Origin: Pseudidiomarina gelatinasegens
GTDB lineage: Bacteria > Pseudomonadota > Gammaproteobacteria > Enterobacterales > Alteromonadaceae
Assembly: GCF_004025325.1 (NCBI RefSeq)
Contig: NZ_RSFE01000001.1
Span: forward strand, 186,001 to 250,000
Direction: 5' to 3'
DNA length: 64,000 nucleotides
Under the pieces are notes generated by a model. That model did not search any database and was not told the DNA's origin. It saw only the letters and a list, made by a program, of their open reading frames with translations. Position numbers and translations under genes: made by a program. The stretch's first letter is position 1. Each line of letters begins with the position of its first letter. This document shows, piece after piece, positions 8,947 to 18,470 of this stretch.

Positions 8947-11088
8947 ATGGTATCGCAGTTTCGTAAAAGCCCCTTGGCATTATTAGTAACAAGTTTTGTC
9001 AGCGCGGCCACGCTTACTACAGCGTCAGCTCAGCAAGTCGACATTGAAGGTCATGAGCACGAAGATACGGAAGTTATTGTTGTTACCGCAAGCCCTTTAA
9101 ATCGTACGGTCTTGAATTCAGCACAGCCAATTTCGGTGCTGGCTGGCGACCAGTTACGCGAGCAGCAAGCGCATACGCTTGGTGAAACGCTCGCCCACGA
9201 GCCTGGCATTAATGCGACCCACTTTGCTGGCGTTGCCAGCAGCCCCATTGTTCGCGGATTAGACGGCCCGCGGGTTAAGATCACCCAAAATGGTCTCGAC
9301 ACCGGTGATGTATCGCGCGGCTCGCCTGACCATGCCGTGACCACTGAAACCTCCGTAGCCGAGCAAATCGAAATTTTCCGGGGCCCGGCCACCTTGTTGT
9401 ACGGCTCAGGCGCTATTGGCGGCGTAGTTAACGTGGTCGATAACCGCATTGCACAAGAGCTTATTGGCGGTACGAAAGGCTTTTATGGCACAACCTTTGA
9501 TACGGCCAGTAACTTACGTGAAGCAACTGTTGGTTTCAGTGCCGATCACAACAACACCGTGTGGCACTTTGACGGCTTTAAACGGCGCAGTGACGATTAT
9601 GATGTGCCTAAGTTTGTGAATGACGAAGGCGAAACAACCACTTCGATTGAAAATAGTTTCATTGACGCGCAAGGCGCAAACCTTGGGCTTAGCTATATTT
9701 TTGACAAAGGTTTTGTTGGCGTTTCTTATGGCCGACTTGAGCAACAATATGGCATTCCTGGTCACCATGCCCATGAAGACGAGCATGCGGACGAAGAAGT
9801 GCATCAAGATGAAGTTGCAGAAGCGGGACCGTTTGCCGATATGTGGCAAAACCGTGTGCAAGTGCGTGGCGCCATGACCAGTCCAACGGCCGGCATCGAG
9901 CGGCTTGAACTTAGCTACGGATTTACCGATTATCAGCATCAAGAAATTGAAGACAATGCTCCCAGCACCACCTTCACCAACAATCAGCACGAATTACGTA
10001 TAACAGCCAACCACGCTGCACTTGCTGGCTGGACTGGTGCCTTCGGTTACCACTATTTCGACCAAGCACAAACCGCTTTTGGTGAAGAAGCCTATACACC
10101 AAATTCGGACACCACCAAGCACGGAGTATTTTGGTTGCTCGAGCGCGACGTGGCTGAATTCAACTGGCAGGTGGGTGCGCGTATTGAAGACGTCGAAATT
10201 AACGACTATTCGTTTTCGCCGCTATCAGCATCTGTTGGGTTTACCTACCCCTTTGCAACCGGCATGCAGCTTTCTGCGAACGTGAGTCATGCGCAGCGGG
10301 CACCGTCGGCCAATGAGCTATTCTCAAACGGTGCTCACCTCGCTACGCAAACCTATGAAATTGGCTTAACTTACGCGCTGCACCCTGAAGATGAGCATGC
10401 CTATCACCTTGAAGCCGCAGACCAGTCGCCGCAAGTTGAAAAGTCAAACAATCTCGATTTAGGTTTGCACCTCGACTTCGACCGTTTCCATATGGATTGG
10501 AACCTGTTTTACAACCAAGTTGATGACTTCGTTTTTGGTGAGTTTACCGGTATCAATAGTTTAGACATTGAACAACCGGAAGAACATGCCGATGAGCATG
10601 CCCACGACGACATCCATGATCATGAAGACGGCTTACCCGTCATTGCGTACACCCAACGTGATGTTGCCCTGTACGGCTTTGAACTAAGTGGTTATTACGA
10701 GCTTACCAGCCAACTTGAATTGCATGCTTTTAGTGATTTTGTTAAAGCGAAAACGCGCGATAATAATGAGAATCTGCCGCGCATTCCTTCGCAGCGCATT
10801 GGCACTGAATTGCGCTACGCCGCTGATCAATGGGAAAGCAAGTTGGGTTACACCTGGTACAACAAACAGACGTTTGTAGCACCCTTCGAGGACCAAACGG
10901 ACAGTTTTGGCTTGCTCAATGCGCAAGTGAATTGGTTTCCTCGCGCCTTTGCGAATCATAATATTAGTATTTATTTAAAAGGCGAAAACCTCACTGACGA
11001 GCTTGCTTTTGTGCACACATCTTTCCTCAAAGATGATGCGCCAATACGCGGCCGTAATTTCAGTATTGGCCTGCGTGGAGAATTCTAG
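8947..11088 (+). CDS. znuD: TonB-dependent outer membrane receptor, ZnuD-like (zinc uptake)
   Basis: Outer membrane beta-barrel with plug domain, 713 residues. Signal peptide ends near ASAQ. A TonB box-like TEVIVVTAS lies at about 41-49, with plug motifs VRGLDGPRV and GPATLLYGSGAIGGVVNVVD. The barrel ends in the aromatic-rich FSIGLRGEF. Histidine/acidic segments occur at about 35-40, 272-290 (HHAHEDEHADEEVHQ), 477-485 and 547-562, typical of metal-capturing extracellular loops in ZnuD. A near-perfect Zur box sits upstream. Together these support zinc, rather than siderophore, uptake. Start chosen at the ATG preceded by GGAG; an upstream in-frame ATG lacks a ribosome site and a signal peptide start. 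Confidence 0.92.
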   Translation: MVSQFRKSPLALLVTSFVSAATLTTASAQQVDIEGHEHEDTEVIVVTASPLNRTVLNSAQPISVLAGDQLREQQAHTLGETLAHEPGINATHFAGVASSPIVRGLDGPRVKITQNGLDTGDVSRGSPDHAVTTETSVAEQIEIFRGPATLLYGSGAIGGVVNVVDNRIAQELIGGTKGFYGTTFDTASNLREATVGFSADHNNTVWHFDGFKRRSDDYDVPKFVNDEGETTTSIENSFIDAQGANLGLSYIFDKGFVGVSYGRLEQQYGIPGHHAHEDEHADEEVHQDEVAEAGPFADMWQNRVQVRGAMTSPTAGIERLELSYGFTDYQHQEIEDNAPSTTFTNNQHELRITANHAALAGWTGAFGYHYFDQAQTAFGEEAYTPNSDTTKHGVFWLLERDVAEFNWQVGARIEDVEINDYSFSPLSASVGFTYPFATGMQLSANVSHAQRAPSANELFSNGAHLATQTYEIGLTYALHPEDEHAYHLEAADQSPQVEKSNNLDLGLHLDFDRFHMDWNLFYNQVDDFVFGEFTGINSLDIEQPEEHADEHAHDDIHDHEDGLPVIAYTQRDVALYGFELSGYYELTSQLELHAFSDFVKAKTRDNNENLPRIPSQRIGTELRYAADQWESKLGYTWYNKQTFVAPFEDQTDSFGLLNAQVNWFPRAFANHNISIYLKGENLTDELAFVHTSFLKDDAPIRGRNFSIGLRGEF

Positions 11089-11182
11089 CGCACTGAGTGT
11101 GCGCTTTATCGCACTGTCACAAGTATTGCTGCAGGCTTTGATAAACTAGTTACGTACATTCTATTAACGAGACTAGGTCGCA

Positions 11183-13459
11183 ATGCGCATTGCAGTCGTA
11201 CTAATTACATGTGTCGCCTTACTAGGAACCAGCTTTTCACCTAGTGCGGCGGCACAGTCAGCAGCAACCATCGAAGCGGTTGAGGCGTTATCTATCGAGC
11301 GTATTTTTTCAGCGCCCAATTTAACCACCTCTGCACCACAGCAAATCAAATTCTCGCCTTCCGGCACGCATGTAAGTTATCTGGCTGGCTCCGCAGAACA
11401 CCCGAACGTACTTGATCTATGGCTTTATGATGTACGCGAAAATCAACATCAACGCATCGTAAAAGCCGCCGACCTTACTGACCCAAACCAGAAACTTTCA
11501 GCTGAAGAACAGGCCCGACGTGAGCGGTTACGCGTGCGCTCAAGTGGCATCGTTGATTATTATTGGGCGCCTGACAGCACGGCCATACTCTTTCCGGTTA
11601 ATGGCCAGCTCTACCTGTTTGACCGAGCCACCAAGCAAGCGAAAAAACTGACCGACGATAACGTATTCGCTACGGATATACGTTTTTCCCCACAAGGTAA
11701 CTTCGTCAGTTTTGTTCATGACTACAACTTATTTGTTATCGACCGAACCACCAACAAAACCCATCAGCTAACTCAGCGCTCCCACGCGAACGAGCAATTC
11801 GCGACGGCAGAATTTGTTGCGCAAGAAGAAATGAAACGCATGACGGGCTACTGGTGGAGCCCCGACGAAACGCATTTGGCGGTCACACGAATCGATTTAT
11901 CTCCTGTTGATGTACAGCGCCGTGTTGACGTGCATGCCGATCGCAGCGAACTGGTTGAGCAGCGTTACCCAGCCGCGGGTACTGCCAATGTCGATATTGA
12001 CCTTGGTTTAATGCAGTTACCAAATTTTGAAGCTGAAACCGTGCAGAAGCCCGAAGTTAAGTGGCTGGGGTTAGAAAAAAACCACCCGGCAGGCTATCTT
12101 GCCCGTGTTAACTGGTTGCCGGATAGTAAAAGCATCAGCTACCAATGGCAAAATCGTGCACAGAATCGTCTGACGCTTTATCGCCAGCAGCTCACTGAAA
12201 AAGCTCCAGAGGCGATGATTGAAGAAACCAGCACCAGTTGGATCAATCTGAACGATGATTTGTACTTTCTTAATGACAGCCGTTACTTCATTTGGGCCTC
12301 TGAGCGCAGTGGGTTTAAACACCTGTATTTGTATCGCACCGACGGCAGCTTGATTCGCCAGCTCACCAGCGGTGATTGGATGGTCGACAGCTTGAGCCAC
12401 GTGGATGAAATTACCGGCGTGGTTTATTTCACTGGGCGCAAACAATCGCCCCTTGAGCGCCATTTGTATCGGGTGAACTTGAATACCACAACACCTGGCC
12501 AACCCAGTCAACTCAGTACCCGCGCAGGCATGCACCAGGTGGTATTTGCCAGTGATGGCCGTAGCTATATCGACTATTTTTCCAGCGCGCGTCAACCACC
12601 GCAGGTGAGCCTGCACGGTCCTACCGGACAACGCATCACCTGGCTACATGAAAACCGTTTAGACCAACAGCATCCGCTTTCGCCCTATTTGGCCACCTGG
12701 AGCTTTCCGGAGTTTGGTCATATTAATGCCGCAGATGGCCAGCGCTTGTACTATCAAATTAACAAGCCCGCCCAGATTGCCGACAACCAAAATCATCCGG
12801 CGGTGGTGTTAGTTTATGGCGGGCCACGTGCGCAACGTGTTACCAATAGTTGGGGCGACTATTTTACCCAGTATCTGGTGCAACAAGGGTACGTGGTATT
12901 CAAATTAGACAATCGAGGCAGCGGCAATCGCGGTCGCCAATTTGAAACCGGCATCTATCGTCAATTAAGCATGTTGGAAGTTGACGATCAAAAACTCGGC
13001 GCGCAGTGGCTAGCACAACAGCCCTATGTAAACGCCAATCAGATTGGGGTTTTTGGGCACAGTTATGGTGGCTATATGGCACTGCACTTGATTATGCGCG
13101 CGCCAGAATTGTTTAGTGCGGCTGTTGCCGGTGCCCCAGTTACCGATTGGGCGCTGTATGATACGCATTACACCGAGCGCTACATGGGCACTCCGCAGGA
13201 TAATCCCGAAGGTTACCAACAGGCCAATGTATTGAGCTACGCAGATGCGCTAGAGCAACCCTTATTGATTTATCACGGCATGGCTGATGACAACGTGCTG
13301 TTTAGCCATACCGCGTTGCTAACGCACCGATTGCAGCAATCGATGCTGCCTTTTGAAATGATGGCCTACCCTGGAAAAGCCCACGGTATTCGCGGGCGAG
13401 AGGCGAGTATTCATCGCTACAGCATGATTGCCGAGTTTTTCTCTCGGCACTTACGTTAA
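11183..13459 (+). CDS. S9 family dipeptidyl peptidase IV-like protein
   Basis: Secreted prolyl peptidase of the DPP4 group, 758 residues. Signal peptide ends near AAAQSA. Residues about 110-480 form the beta-propeller and the last 260 the alpha/beta hydrolase. The catalytic serine is Ser627 in GHSYGGYM, with an aspartate in ADDNVLF (about 703) and His734 in AHGIRGRE. AEFVAQEEMKRMTGYWW carries the paired glutamates that bind the substrate N-terminus in DPP4 enzymes. This predicts removal of X-Pro or X-Ala dipeptides from peptides. It follows the receptor gene by 94 bases on the same strand, so co-transcription is possible but not shown. Confidence 0.93.
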   Translation: MRIAVVLITCVALLGTSFSPSAAAQSAATIEAVEALSIERIFSAPNLTTSAPQQIKFSPSGTHVSYLAGSAEHPNVLDLWLYDVRENQHQRIVKAADLTDPNQKLSAEEQARRERLRVRSSGIVDYYWAPDSTAILFPVNGQLYLFDRATKQAKKLTDDNVFATDIRFSPQGNFVSFVHDYNLFVIDRTTNKTHQLTQRSHANEQFATAEFVAQEEMKRMTGYWWSPDETHLAVTRIDLSPVDVQRRVDVHADRSELVEQRYPAAGTANVDIDLGLMQLPNFEAETVQKPEVKWLGLEKNHPAGYLARVNWLPDSKSISYQWQNRAQNRLTLYRQQLTEKAPEAMIEETSTSWINLNDDLYFLNDSRYFIWASERSGFKHLYLYRTDGSLIRQLTSGDWMVDSLSHVDEITGVVYFTGRKQSPLERHLYRVNLNTTTPGQPSQLSTRAGMHQVVFASDGRSYIDYFSSARQPPQVSLHGPTGQRITWLHENRLDQQHPLSPYLATWSFPEFGHINAADGQRLYYQINKPAQIADNQNHPAVVLVYGGPRAQRVTNSWGDYFTQYLVQQGYVVFKLDNRGSGNRGRQFETGIYRQLSMLEVDDQKLGAQWLAQQPYVNANQIGVFGHSYGGYMALHLIMRAPELFSAAVAGAPVTDWALYDTHYTERYMGTPQDNPEGYQQANVLSYADALEQPLLIYHGMADDNVLFSHTALLTHRLQQSMLPFEMMAYPGKAHGIRGREASIHRYSMIAEFFSRHLR

Positions 13460-13513
13460 CCTTGCTTGATACGTTATACTGAGCGCATCAAAACCCACAT
13501 GGAGTGAAATCAG

Positions 13514-13912
13514 ATGCGCTTTTTATCCCGCCGCTTGGTTATGCCAAACGATCTCAACTTCGCCGGTTCTTTGTTCGGCGGCCGTATTCTCGAGTGGATT
13601 GACGAAGAAGCATATATTTTTGCTGCATGTCAGCTTGACGCAAAAAGTCTGGTCACCAAACACATTGGGGCAATCAGCTTCGATACATCCGCCTACCAAG
13701 GTGATGTAGTTGAATTTGGTCTTGGTGTGAAAAAAGTGGGTAAGTCGTCTGTTACGGTTACCTGCGTGGTACGTAACAAACAAACCAAACAAAATATCTG
13801 TGTCGCCGATGACATTGTTTTCGTTCATATCGACCCAGAAACCCGCACACCACAACCGCATGGTAAAACTAAAGCAGAGCTTGATGCACTGCCTATCGAA
13901 ACGCCGATTTAG
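13514..13912 (+). CDS. Acyl-CoA thioesterase, hotdog fold
   Basis: Small 132-residue hotdog-fold thioesterase of the YciA/cytosolic acyl-CoA hydrolase type. MPNDLNFAGSLFGGRILEWIDEEAYIFA contains the typical N/D...G...GG...D pattern of the active helix. The second strand segment includes ISFDTSAYQGDVVEF. It likely hydrolyses short to medium acyl-CoAs in the cytoplasm; chain length is not readable. GGAG lies eight bases before the ATG. It lies 54 bases after the S9 peptidase and is followed directly by a strong terminator. Confidence 0.9.
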   Translation: MRFLSRRLVMPNDLNFAGSLFGGRILEWIDEEAYIFAACQLDAKSLVTKHIGAISFDTSAYQGDVVEFGLGVKKVGKSSVTVTCVVRNKQTKQNICVADDIVFVHIDPETRTPQPHGKTKAELDALPIETPI

Positions 13913-13934
13913 TCAGGTTTCATCTAAGCAGAAC

Positions 13935-13970
13935 AAAAAAAAGGCCGAAACAGTTGTTTCGGCCTTTTTT
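13935..13970. terminator. Bidirectional rho-independent terminator
   Basis: Arms AAGGCCGAAAC (13941-13951) and GTTTCGGCCTT (13956-13966) enclose a four-base loop and are flanked by A and T tracts. It separates the convergent thioesterase and MBL-fold genes and fits both directions. Confidence 0.92.
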
Positions 13971-13983
13971 ATTACGTTCAGTA

Positions 13984-14838
13984 TTACTTATAAAGCGTAC
14001 GAATCCAGCGCTCTTCAGTAATAAAGTTCCATGACCAATCGGCCCACTGTTCACTTAAACCGCTTTCAACAGCTTCATCTTCGGTCATGCCTTGTTCTTT
14101 CATCGCCATAACTTCGGCACGCGTTGCTTCCATCATGTCGACCAGACGAATCCAGTCATCACGATTCGATAGCCCGCCATGGCCTGGAATAATTTGCGTG
14201 TCCGCATCCAACTGTTGAACAACTGCACGCACGTTATCAATATAGCCTTGAACGTTACCGCCAGCATTTAAATCCACAAACGGGAAACGATCGACAAAGA
14301 ATAAATCACCCGCATGAATCACGTTACTATTTGGGAACCAAACAATAATGTCACCGTCGGTGTGACCATTCGGATAATGGGTTAACTTGATTGACGCATC
14401 ACCGGTGTCGACACTGTGCATTTGCTTAAAGGTCATTTTCGGTAAACCAACAGCATCAAAGTCGCTGTTGGCGGCCAACCGTGCGCGCACATTATCGTGC
14501 GCCACTACATTGACACCTTTGCGCGCAAACGCTGCATTACCGTCAGTATGGTCAGCATGAAAATGGGTATTGACCAAGGTCTTAATGGGTTGCTCAGAAA
14601 TTTCCGTAATAGCGGCGCTAATTTTATCCGCCAGCCCTTTATACTGAGCATCAATCATGACCACACCATCGTCACCCACGTACACGCCAATATTGCCGCC
14701 CATACCGGTTAACATATACACCCGTTCGCTCAATTGCGTGGCTTTAATCTCCACGTTATCCATGTTCGACTGGGCTTGTACTGCAAAAGCTGCAAATAGA
14801 TACAGCGCGCTAATAAAACCAAATTTCAAACCACGCAT
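13984..14838 (-). CDS. Periplasmic MBL-fold metallohydrolase
   Basis: A 284-residue exported protein with a signal peptide (ALYLFAAFAVQAQS) and a metallo-beta-lactamase fold. HFHADHTDGN is the HxHxDH metal motif, and GHTDGDIIVWFP and PGHGG supply the next ligands. This branch is often labelled quinoprotein-relay or SoxH-like MBL hydrolase. Sequence alone does not show beta-lactamase activity, and I do not claim resistance. GGAG lies seven bases before the start. Its neighbours are an M17 aminopeptidase upstream and a terminator downstream. Substrate unknown. Confidence 0.88.
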   Translation of the reverse strand: MRGLKFGFISALYLFAAFAVQAQSNMDNVEIKATQLSERVYMLTGMGGNIGVYVGDDGVVMIDAQYKGLADKISAAITEISEQPIKTLVNTHFHADHTDGNAAFARKGVNVVAHDNVRARLAANSDFDAVGLPKMTFKQMHSVDTGDASIKLTHYPNGHTDGDIIVWFPNSNVIHAGDLFFVDRFPFVDLNAGGNVQGYIDNVRAVVQQLDADTQIIPGHGGLSNRDDWIRLVDMMEATRAEVMAMKEQGMTEDEAVESGLSEQWADWSWNFITEERWIRTLYK

Positions 14839-14882
14839 TGAGTTTCTCCTGTGTCAGTGCGTTAGCACTTTCTTAAAAGTGC

Positions 14883-16415
14883 TTATTGATGCAAGTAACA
14901 ACCTGCAAAGCAAGTGACTGGCGCCGCTGTCGGCTTACCATGTTGCCAGTCTCCGCCTTCAATACCACTACCCGCAATGTCAACGTGCACAAATGGCAAC
15001 GGGTGTTGACTATCGGTACCGTGTTTATCAAGACCAGCCGCAATCGCTAAAAATGCCATTGGGAACTGATGCCCACGTCGGGTTGTTGCTGAAGGCCCGT
15101 TATTGCTAGAAAGCGTGTCGTCAGATTTTGTCCGTGGACGCACAAAATCATAATCTTCACGACGTGACCAAGAGATTTCAGTCGGGTCGCCATAAACTTC
15201 ACCCGCTTCCCATAGCTTTTCAGTCAATTCATTTACGCGTGCTGGACCGTTCGGGATCAATGCGGTGTAAGGGCCCTTTGCTAAAGCTGCGTGCCCGGTC
15301 AAGGTTGCTACGCTGAATAATTGTGGACGCGGATAGTTCGACGCTTCTTCACGTAAATGTGACAGCAAGTCGGCCAATACGAGACGCCCTTCTGCATCAG
15401 TATTACCGATACGGACACGCACACCACTGTGCGCCGTAATAATTTCATCGGCAACAAATGCATCTGCACCAATGCTATTACGCACCACGCCAAGTTCGGC
15501 CACCACATTCAATGTTTCCGGGCGCATTTCAGCAACCGTTTTAACAAATCCAGCTACGCCCGCGGCGCCGCCCTTGTCACGACTCATGCCAGCCATATGC
15601 CCACCGGTTTTAACGTCCGCACCACCCGTGTCATAGACAATGCCTTTACCGGCAAACATCAGCGTTTGTTCAGCTGCTGGCGCTTTATATTCAAGCCTTA
15701 CGACACAGGGTTGATGACGCTCAACCCCTAATGAAGCGCGCGCCACGGCCATCAGCAATGGATATTCGTGTTGTAGTTGTTGCACATCATCAATCACAGT
15801 CACGCGCACAGGCGAGTGCGCAAACGTTTGCTGACAGTACTCGGCAAAGCGTGGCGGTGCCATGCGTTCCGGCTCAGTACCAGCCAGATCACGAGCTACT
15901 CGTTTGCCAGCTTCCACCGCTTCCAACCAAGTTTCGTCTAAGGTGCCAACAATGCCAATTTCTTGCACGGTCTCTAAGCTTTCTTCACCCAAGTGCTCAC
16001 GCGCTTCCAACGGCTCATACAGCGCTTGGCAAATTCCCCAATACGCAACCGCTTCTGCTTGCCCATAGCGTGCTTCATTCGGTACGCCAAACACCACCAG
16101 CAACGGCTTCACAATACCTGCTTGCTGCGCAATGCGGGCAGCGGCGCCCGCTGCATCGGCAACGTTGCGCACATCGTCATAATCTCGGGTAAGTGGTCCT
16201 GTTGGTGCAATAATCAAACGCCCACCGGATACGTCCGCAGGCGTCAATAACGGCTGTTGCCCCACGCGTGCGTCAAGTTGCTGGGCTTGGGCTACAAATT
16301 CAGCAAAGTCATCCGGAATATCACTCTGAAAATCACCGAGTAAAATCACGCCGTCAAATTCGCCGCTGGCTGTTGCGGCATAACTTTCGAATACACGTAC
16401 TTTTGGAAATGACAT
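14883..16415 (-). CDS. M17 family leucyl aminopeptidase
   Basis: Cytosolic di-metal aminopeptidase of 510 residues. The C-terminal catalytic domain keeps the M17 ligands: GKGIVYDTGGADVKTGG (Lys, Asp, Lys), MSRDKGGAAG (Asp) and NTDAEGRLVLADLL (Asp, Glu and the catalytic Arg). The N-terminal domain is divergent from PepA, so I give no gene symbol. Start taken at MSFPKVRVF, where GAGG precedes the ATG; a longer frame start would lie within cysS. The gene begins 17 bases after the cysS stop and the two are probably co-transcribed. It should release N-terminal residues from peptides taken into the cell. Confidence 0.9.
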   Translation of the reverse strand: MSFPKVRVFESYAATASGEFDGVILLGDFQSDIPDDFAEFVAQAQQLDARVGQQPLLTPADVSGGRLIIAPTGPLTRDYDDVRNVADAAGAAARIAQQAGIVKPLLVVFGVPNEARYGQAEAVAYWGICQALYEPLEAREHLGEESLETVQEIGIVGTLDETWLEAVEAGKRVARDLAGTEPERMAPPRFAEYCQQTFAHSPVRVTVIDDVQQLQHEYPLLMAVARASLGVERHQPCVVRLEYKAPAAEQTLMFAGKGIVYDTGGADVKTGGHMAGMSRDKGGAAGVAGFVKTVAEMRPETLNVVAELGVVRNSIGADAFVADEIITAHSGVRVRIGNTDAEGRLVLADLLSHLREEASNYPRPQLFSVATLTGHAALAKGPYTALIPNGPARVNELTEKLWEAGEVYGDPTEISWSRREDYDFVRPRTKSDDTLSSNNGPSATTRRGHQFPMAFLAIAAGLDKHGTDSQHPLPFVHVDIAGSGIEGGDWQHGKPTAAPVTCFAGCYLHQ

Positions 16416-16422
16416 AAGAACC

Positions 16423-16455
16423 TCGTTGTTCGTTATTCGTTGCTCGTCCGTTCGC
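16423..16455. repeat. Fragment of the CGAATAACG-type intergenic repeat
   Basis: The stretch carries CGTTGTTCGTTATTCGTTG and GTCCGTTCGC, sharing units with the end of the palindromic elements at 23566, 29611, 53417, 57768 and 61524. Here only one arm is present. It overlaps the last codons and stop codon of cysS and the leader of the M17 gene. Confidence 0.6.
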
Positions 16456-17827
16456 GTCGCCACTTGGTGCCGGTCGCGCTATCCTCTAACTCAATATTCA
16501 TCGCCTTTAACGCGTCACGCGCGGCGTCTGCACGCGCCCAATCTTTGGCGGCACGCGCATCATTGCGTTCAGTAATCAATGCTTCAATGGCAGCAACATC
16601 ATCGTTGTCACCGCCTTGCAAGAAGCTTTCGGCGGGCTGCTGCAAAATCCCTAACAAACCACCTAGATGCCGCAATTCAGCCGCATAAGCCGCTGCTTTG
16701 CCCGGCTCATCTTGCAAGGTCCGATTTATCTCACGCGCTAAATCAAACAGCACCGGCATCGCTTCAGGCACATTAAAGTCGTCGTCCATCGCAGCATTAA
16801 AACGCGCCTGATAGGACTCAGTAAGTGCCGCATCAATATCGCCTTCAGGTGCTTCGCGTAAAGCTGTGTATAAACGTTCCAAGCCCGCGCGAGCTTGATC
16901 AAGATTCTCTTTAGAATAGTTCAATTGTGAGCGGTAATGGCTAGAAACCAGGAAATAACGCACAGTTTCAGCATCGTATTGCGCCAGCACATCACGAATT
17001 GTAAAGAAGTTGCCCAATGACTTCGACATCTTCACTTCATCAACCTGCACCATGCCACTATGCATCCAGTAATTCACATAATTACTGTGGTTCGCACAAC
17101 AGCTTTGCGCCACCTCGTTTTCATGGTGTGGAAAAATCAAATCTGAACCACCACCATGAATATCAAAATTTTCACCTAAATGGCGTTTGTTCATCGCTGA
17201 ACACTCAATATGCCAGCCCGGCCGCCCATCACCCCACGGCGAAGGCCAACTCGGCTCTCCCGCTTTTGCTTGTTTCCACAATACAAAGTCGAGTGGATCT
17301 TGCTTATTGTCCGCAACATCAACCCGCGCGCCCGACTGCAATTGTTCGAGGTTTTGGCGACTTAATTTGCCATAGGCATCAAAGGTGCTGACATCGAATA
17401 ACACATCGCCATCATTGGCTACGTAGGCATTGCCATTGGCAATCAAGGTTTCAATCATGGCAATGATGTCACCCATGTGACCCGTCACTGTAGGCTCAAC
17501 GTCAGGACGAACCAAGTTCAGCGCATCAAAATCTTCATGCATAGCCTGCGTAAAGCGCTCTGTGACAGCCGCAATTGATTCATTGTTTTCAGCAGCACGA
17601 CGAATGATTTTATCGTCAACGTCCGTGATATTCCGTACATACTTGACCGCGTATCCACGCGCACGTAGGTAACGAACCACTACATCGAAAGCGACATAGG
17701 TGCGTGCATGACCAATGTGACAGTAGTCATAAATGGTTACCCCGCAAACGTACAACTTCACTTCACCTGGCGTGATTGGCGTAAACGCCTCTTTTTGGCG
17801 GGTTAACGTATTAAAAACTTTCAACAT
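16433..17827 (-). CDS. cysS: Cysteine--tRNA ligase (CysS)
   Basis: Class I aminoacyl-tRNA synthetase that charges tRNA-Cys, 464 residues. The HIGH motif is CHIGHAR and the second signature is KMSKSLGN. Zinc-site residues are in [18 protein letters not shown] and the HHENE region. The start gives [15 protein letters not shown], the conserved N-terminus, with AGGAG upstream; a longer ATG frame adds seven unconserved residues. The usual C-terminal GTKWRRE is followed by RTSNE, whose codons and TAA stop lie inside a repeat fragment. It is divergent from ppiB-lpxH, as in enterobacteria. Confidence 0.97.
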   Translation of the reverse strand: MLKVFNTLTRQKEAFTPITPGEVKLYVCGVTIYDYCHIGHARTYVAFDVVVRYLRARGYAVKYVRNITDVDDKIIRRAAENNESIAAVTERFTQAMHEDFDALNLVRPDVEPTVTGHMGDIIAMIETLIANGNAYVANDGDVLFDVSTFDAYGKLSRQNLEQLQSGARVDVADNKQDPLDFVLWKQAKAGEPSWPSPWGDGRPGWHIECSAMNKRHLGENFDIHGGGSDLIFPHHENEVAQSCCANHSNYVNYWMHSGMVQVDEVKMSKSLGNFFTIRDVLAQYDAETVRYFLVSSHYRSQLNYSKENLDQARAGLERLYTALREAPEGDIDAALTESYQARFNAAMDDDFNVPEAMPVLFDLAREINRTLQDEPGKAAAYAAELRHLGGLLGILQQPAESFLQGGDNDDVAAIEALITERNDARAAKDWARADAARDALKAMNIELEDSATGTKWRRERTSNE

Positions 17828-17969
17828 GCACGGCTGCTCCTGTCTCACTGCATGACTACAATAAAATTAAGACTGACATGATAACGCAAGGTGCGCCTAG
17901 GTCACAAACAATGCTAAACTACTGCGCAAATTATATCTGTTTATATCTGTAAAACGTGGAGCACAATCG

Positions 17970-18467
17970 ATGCAGGTTACCCTACATACAAATCATGGCG
18001 ATATCACGCTTGAATTATTCGCTGACAAAGCCCCGAAAACCGTTGAGAATTTCCTCTCTTACGTACGCGAAGGCTTTTACGAGAATACGCTGTTTCACCG
18101 TGTAATTCGCGGCTTTATGGTTCAAGGCGGCGGCTTTAATACCGAAATGGTCCAAAAGCCAACAAAAGCACCGGTTGATAACGAAGCGAACAATGGTTTG
18201 AAGAACACCCGGGGCACAGTTGCAATGGCCCGTACACAAGACCCACATTCAGCAACATCACAATTTTTTATTAATGTAGCTGACAACGAATTCCTAAACT
18301 TCAAGAATGAAAGTATGGGTGGCTGGGGCTACTGTGTTTTTGCCGAGGTTGTAGAAGGTATGGACGTTGTAACAGCTATTGAAGCCGTACGTACATCGCA
18401 TGCTGGATTCCATCAAGACGTGCCAGTTGACGATGTGGTTATTAAGAGCGCCAGCATTAGCGAGTAA
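17970..18467 (+). CDS. ppiB: Peptidyl-prolyl cis-trans isomerase B (cyclophilin)
   Basis: Cytoplasmic cyclophilin of 165 residues that speeds proline isomerisation during folding. [16 protein letters not shown] carries the catalytic Arg and Phe, and [16 protein letters not shown] the second half of the active site. There is no signal peptide, so this is the PpiB rather than PpiA form. GTGGAG is upstream. lpxH starts three bases after its stop, the same operon order as in E. coli. Two perfect tandem copies of TTATATCTGT (17931-17950) lie just before the ribosome site. Confidence 0.96.
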   Translation: MQVTLHTNHGDITLELFADKAPKTVENFLSYVREGFYENTLFHRVIRGFMVQGGGFNTEMVQKPTKAPVDNEANNGLKNTRGTVAMARTQDPHSATSQFFINVADNEFLNFKNESMGGWGYCVFAEVVEGMDVVTAIEAVRTSHAGFHQDVPVDDVVIKSASISE

Positions 18468-18470
18468 ACC

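Noticed and set aside
13984..14838. Beta-lactamase (antibiotic resistance) call for the MBL-fold protein
   Set aside because: The fold and metal motif are shared by many hydrolases; nothing seen is specific to beta-lactamases.
17931..17950. Tandem TTATATCTGT pair before ppiB as an operator
   Set aside because: Two copies of ten bases without dyad symmetry; a small duplication explains it. Mentioned only in the ppiB entry.
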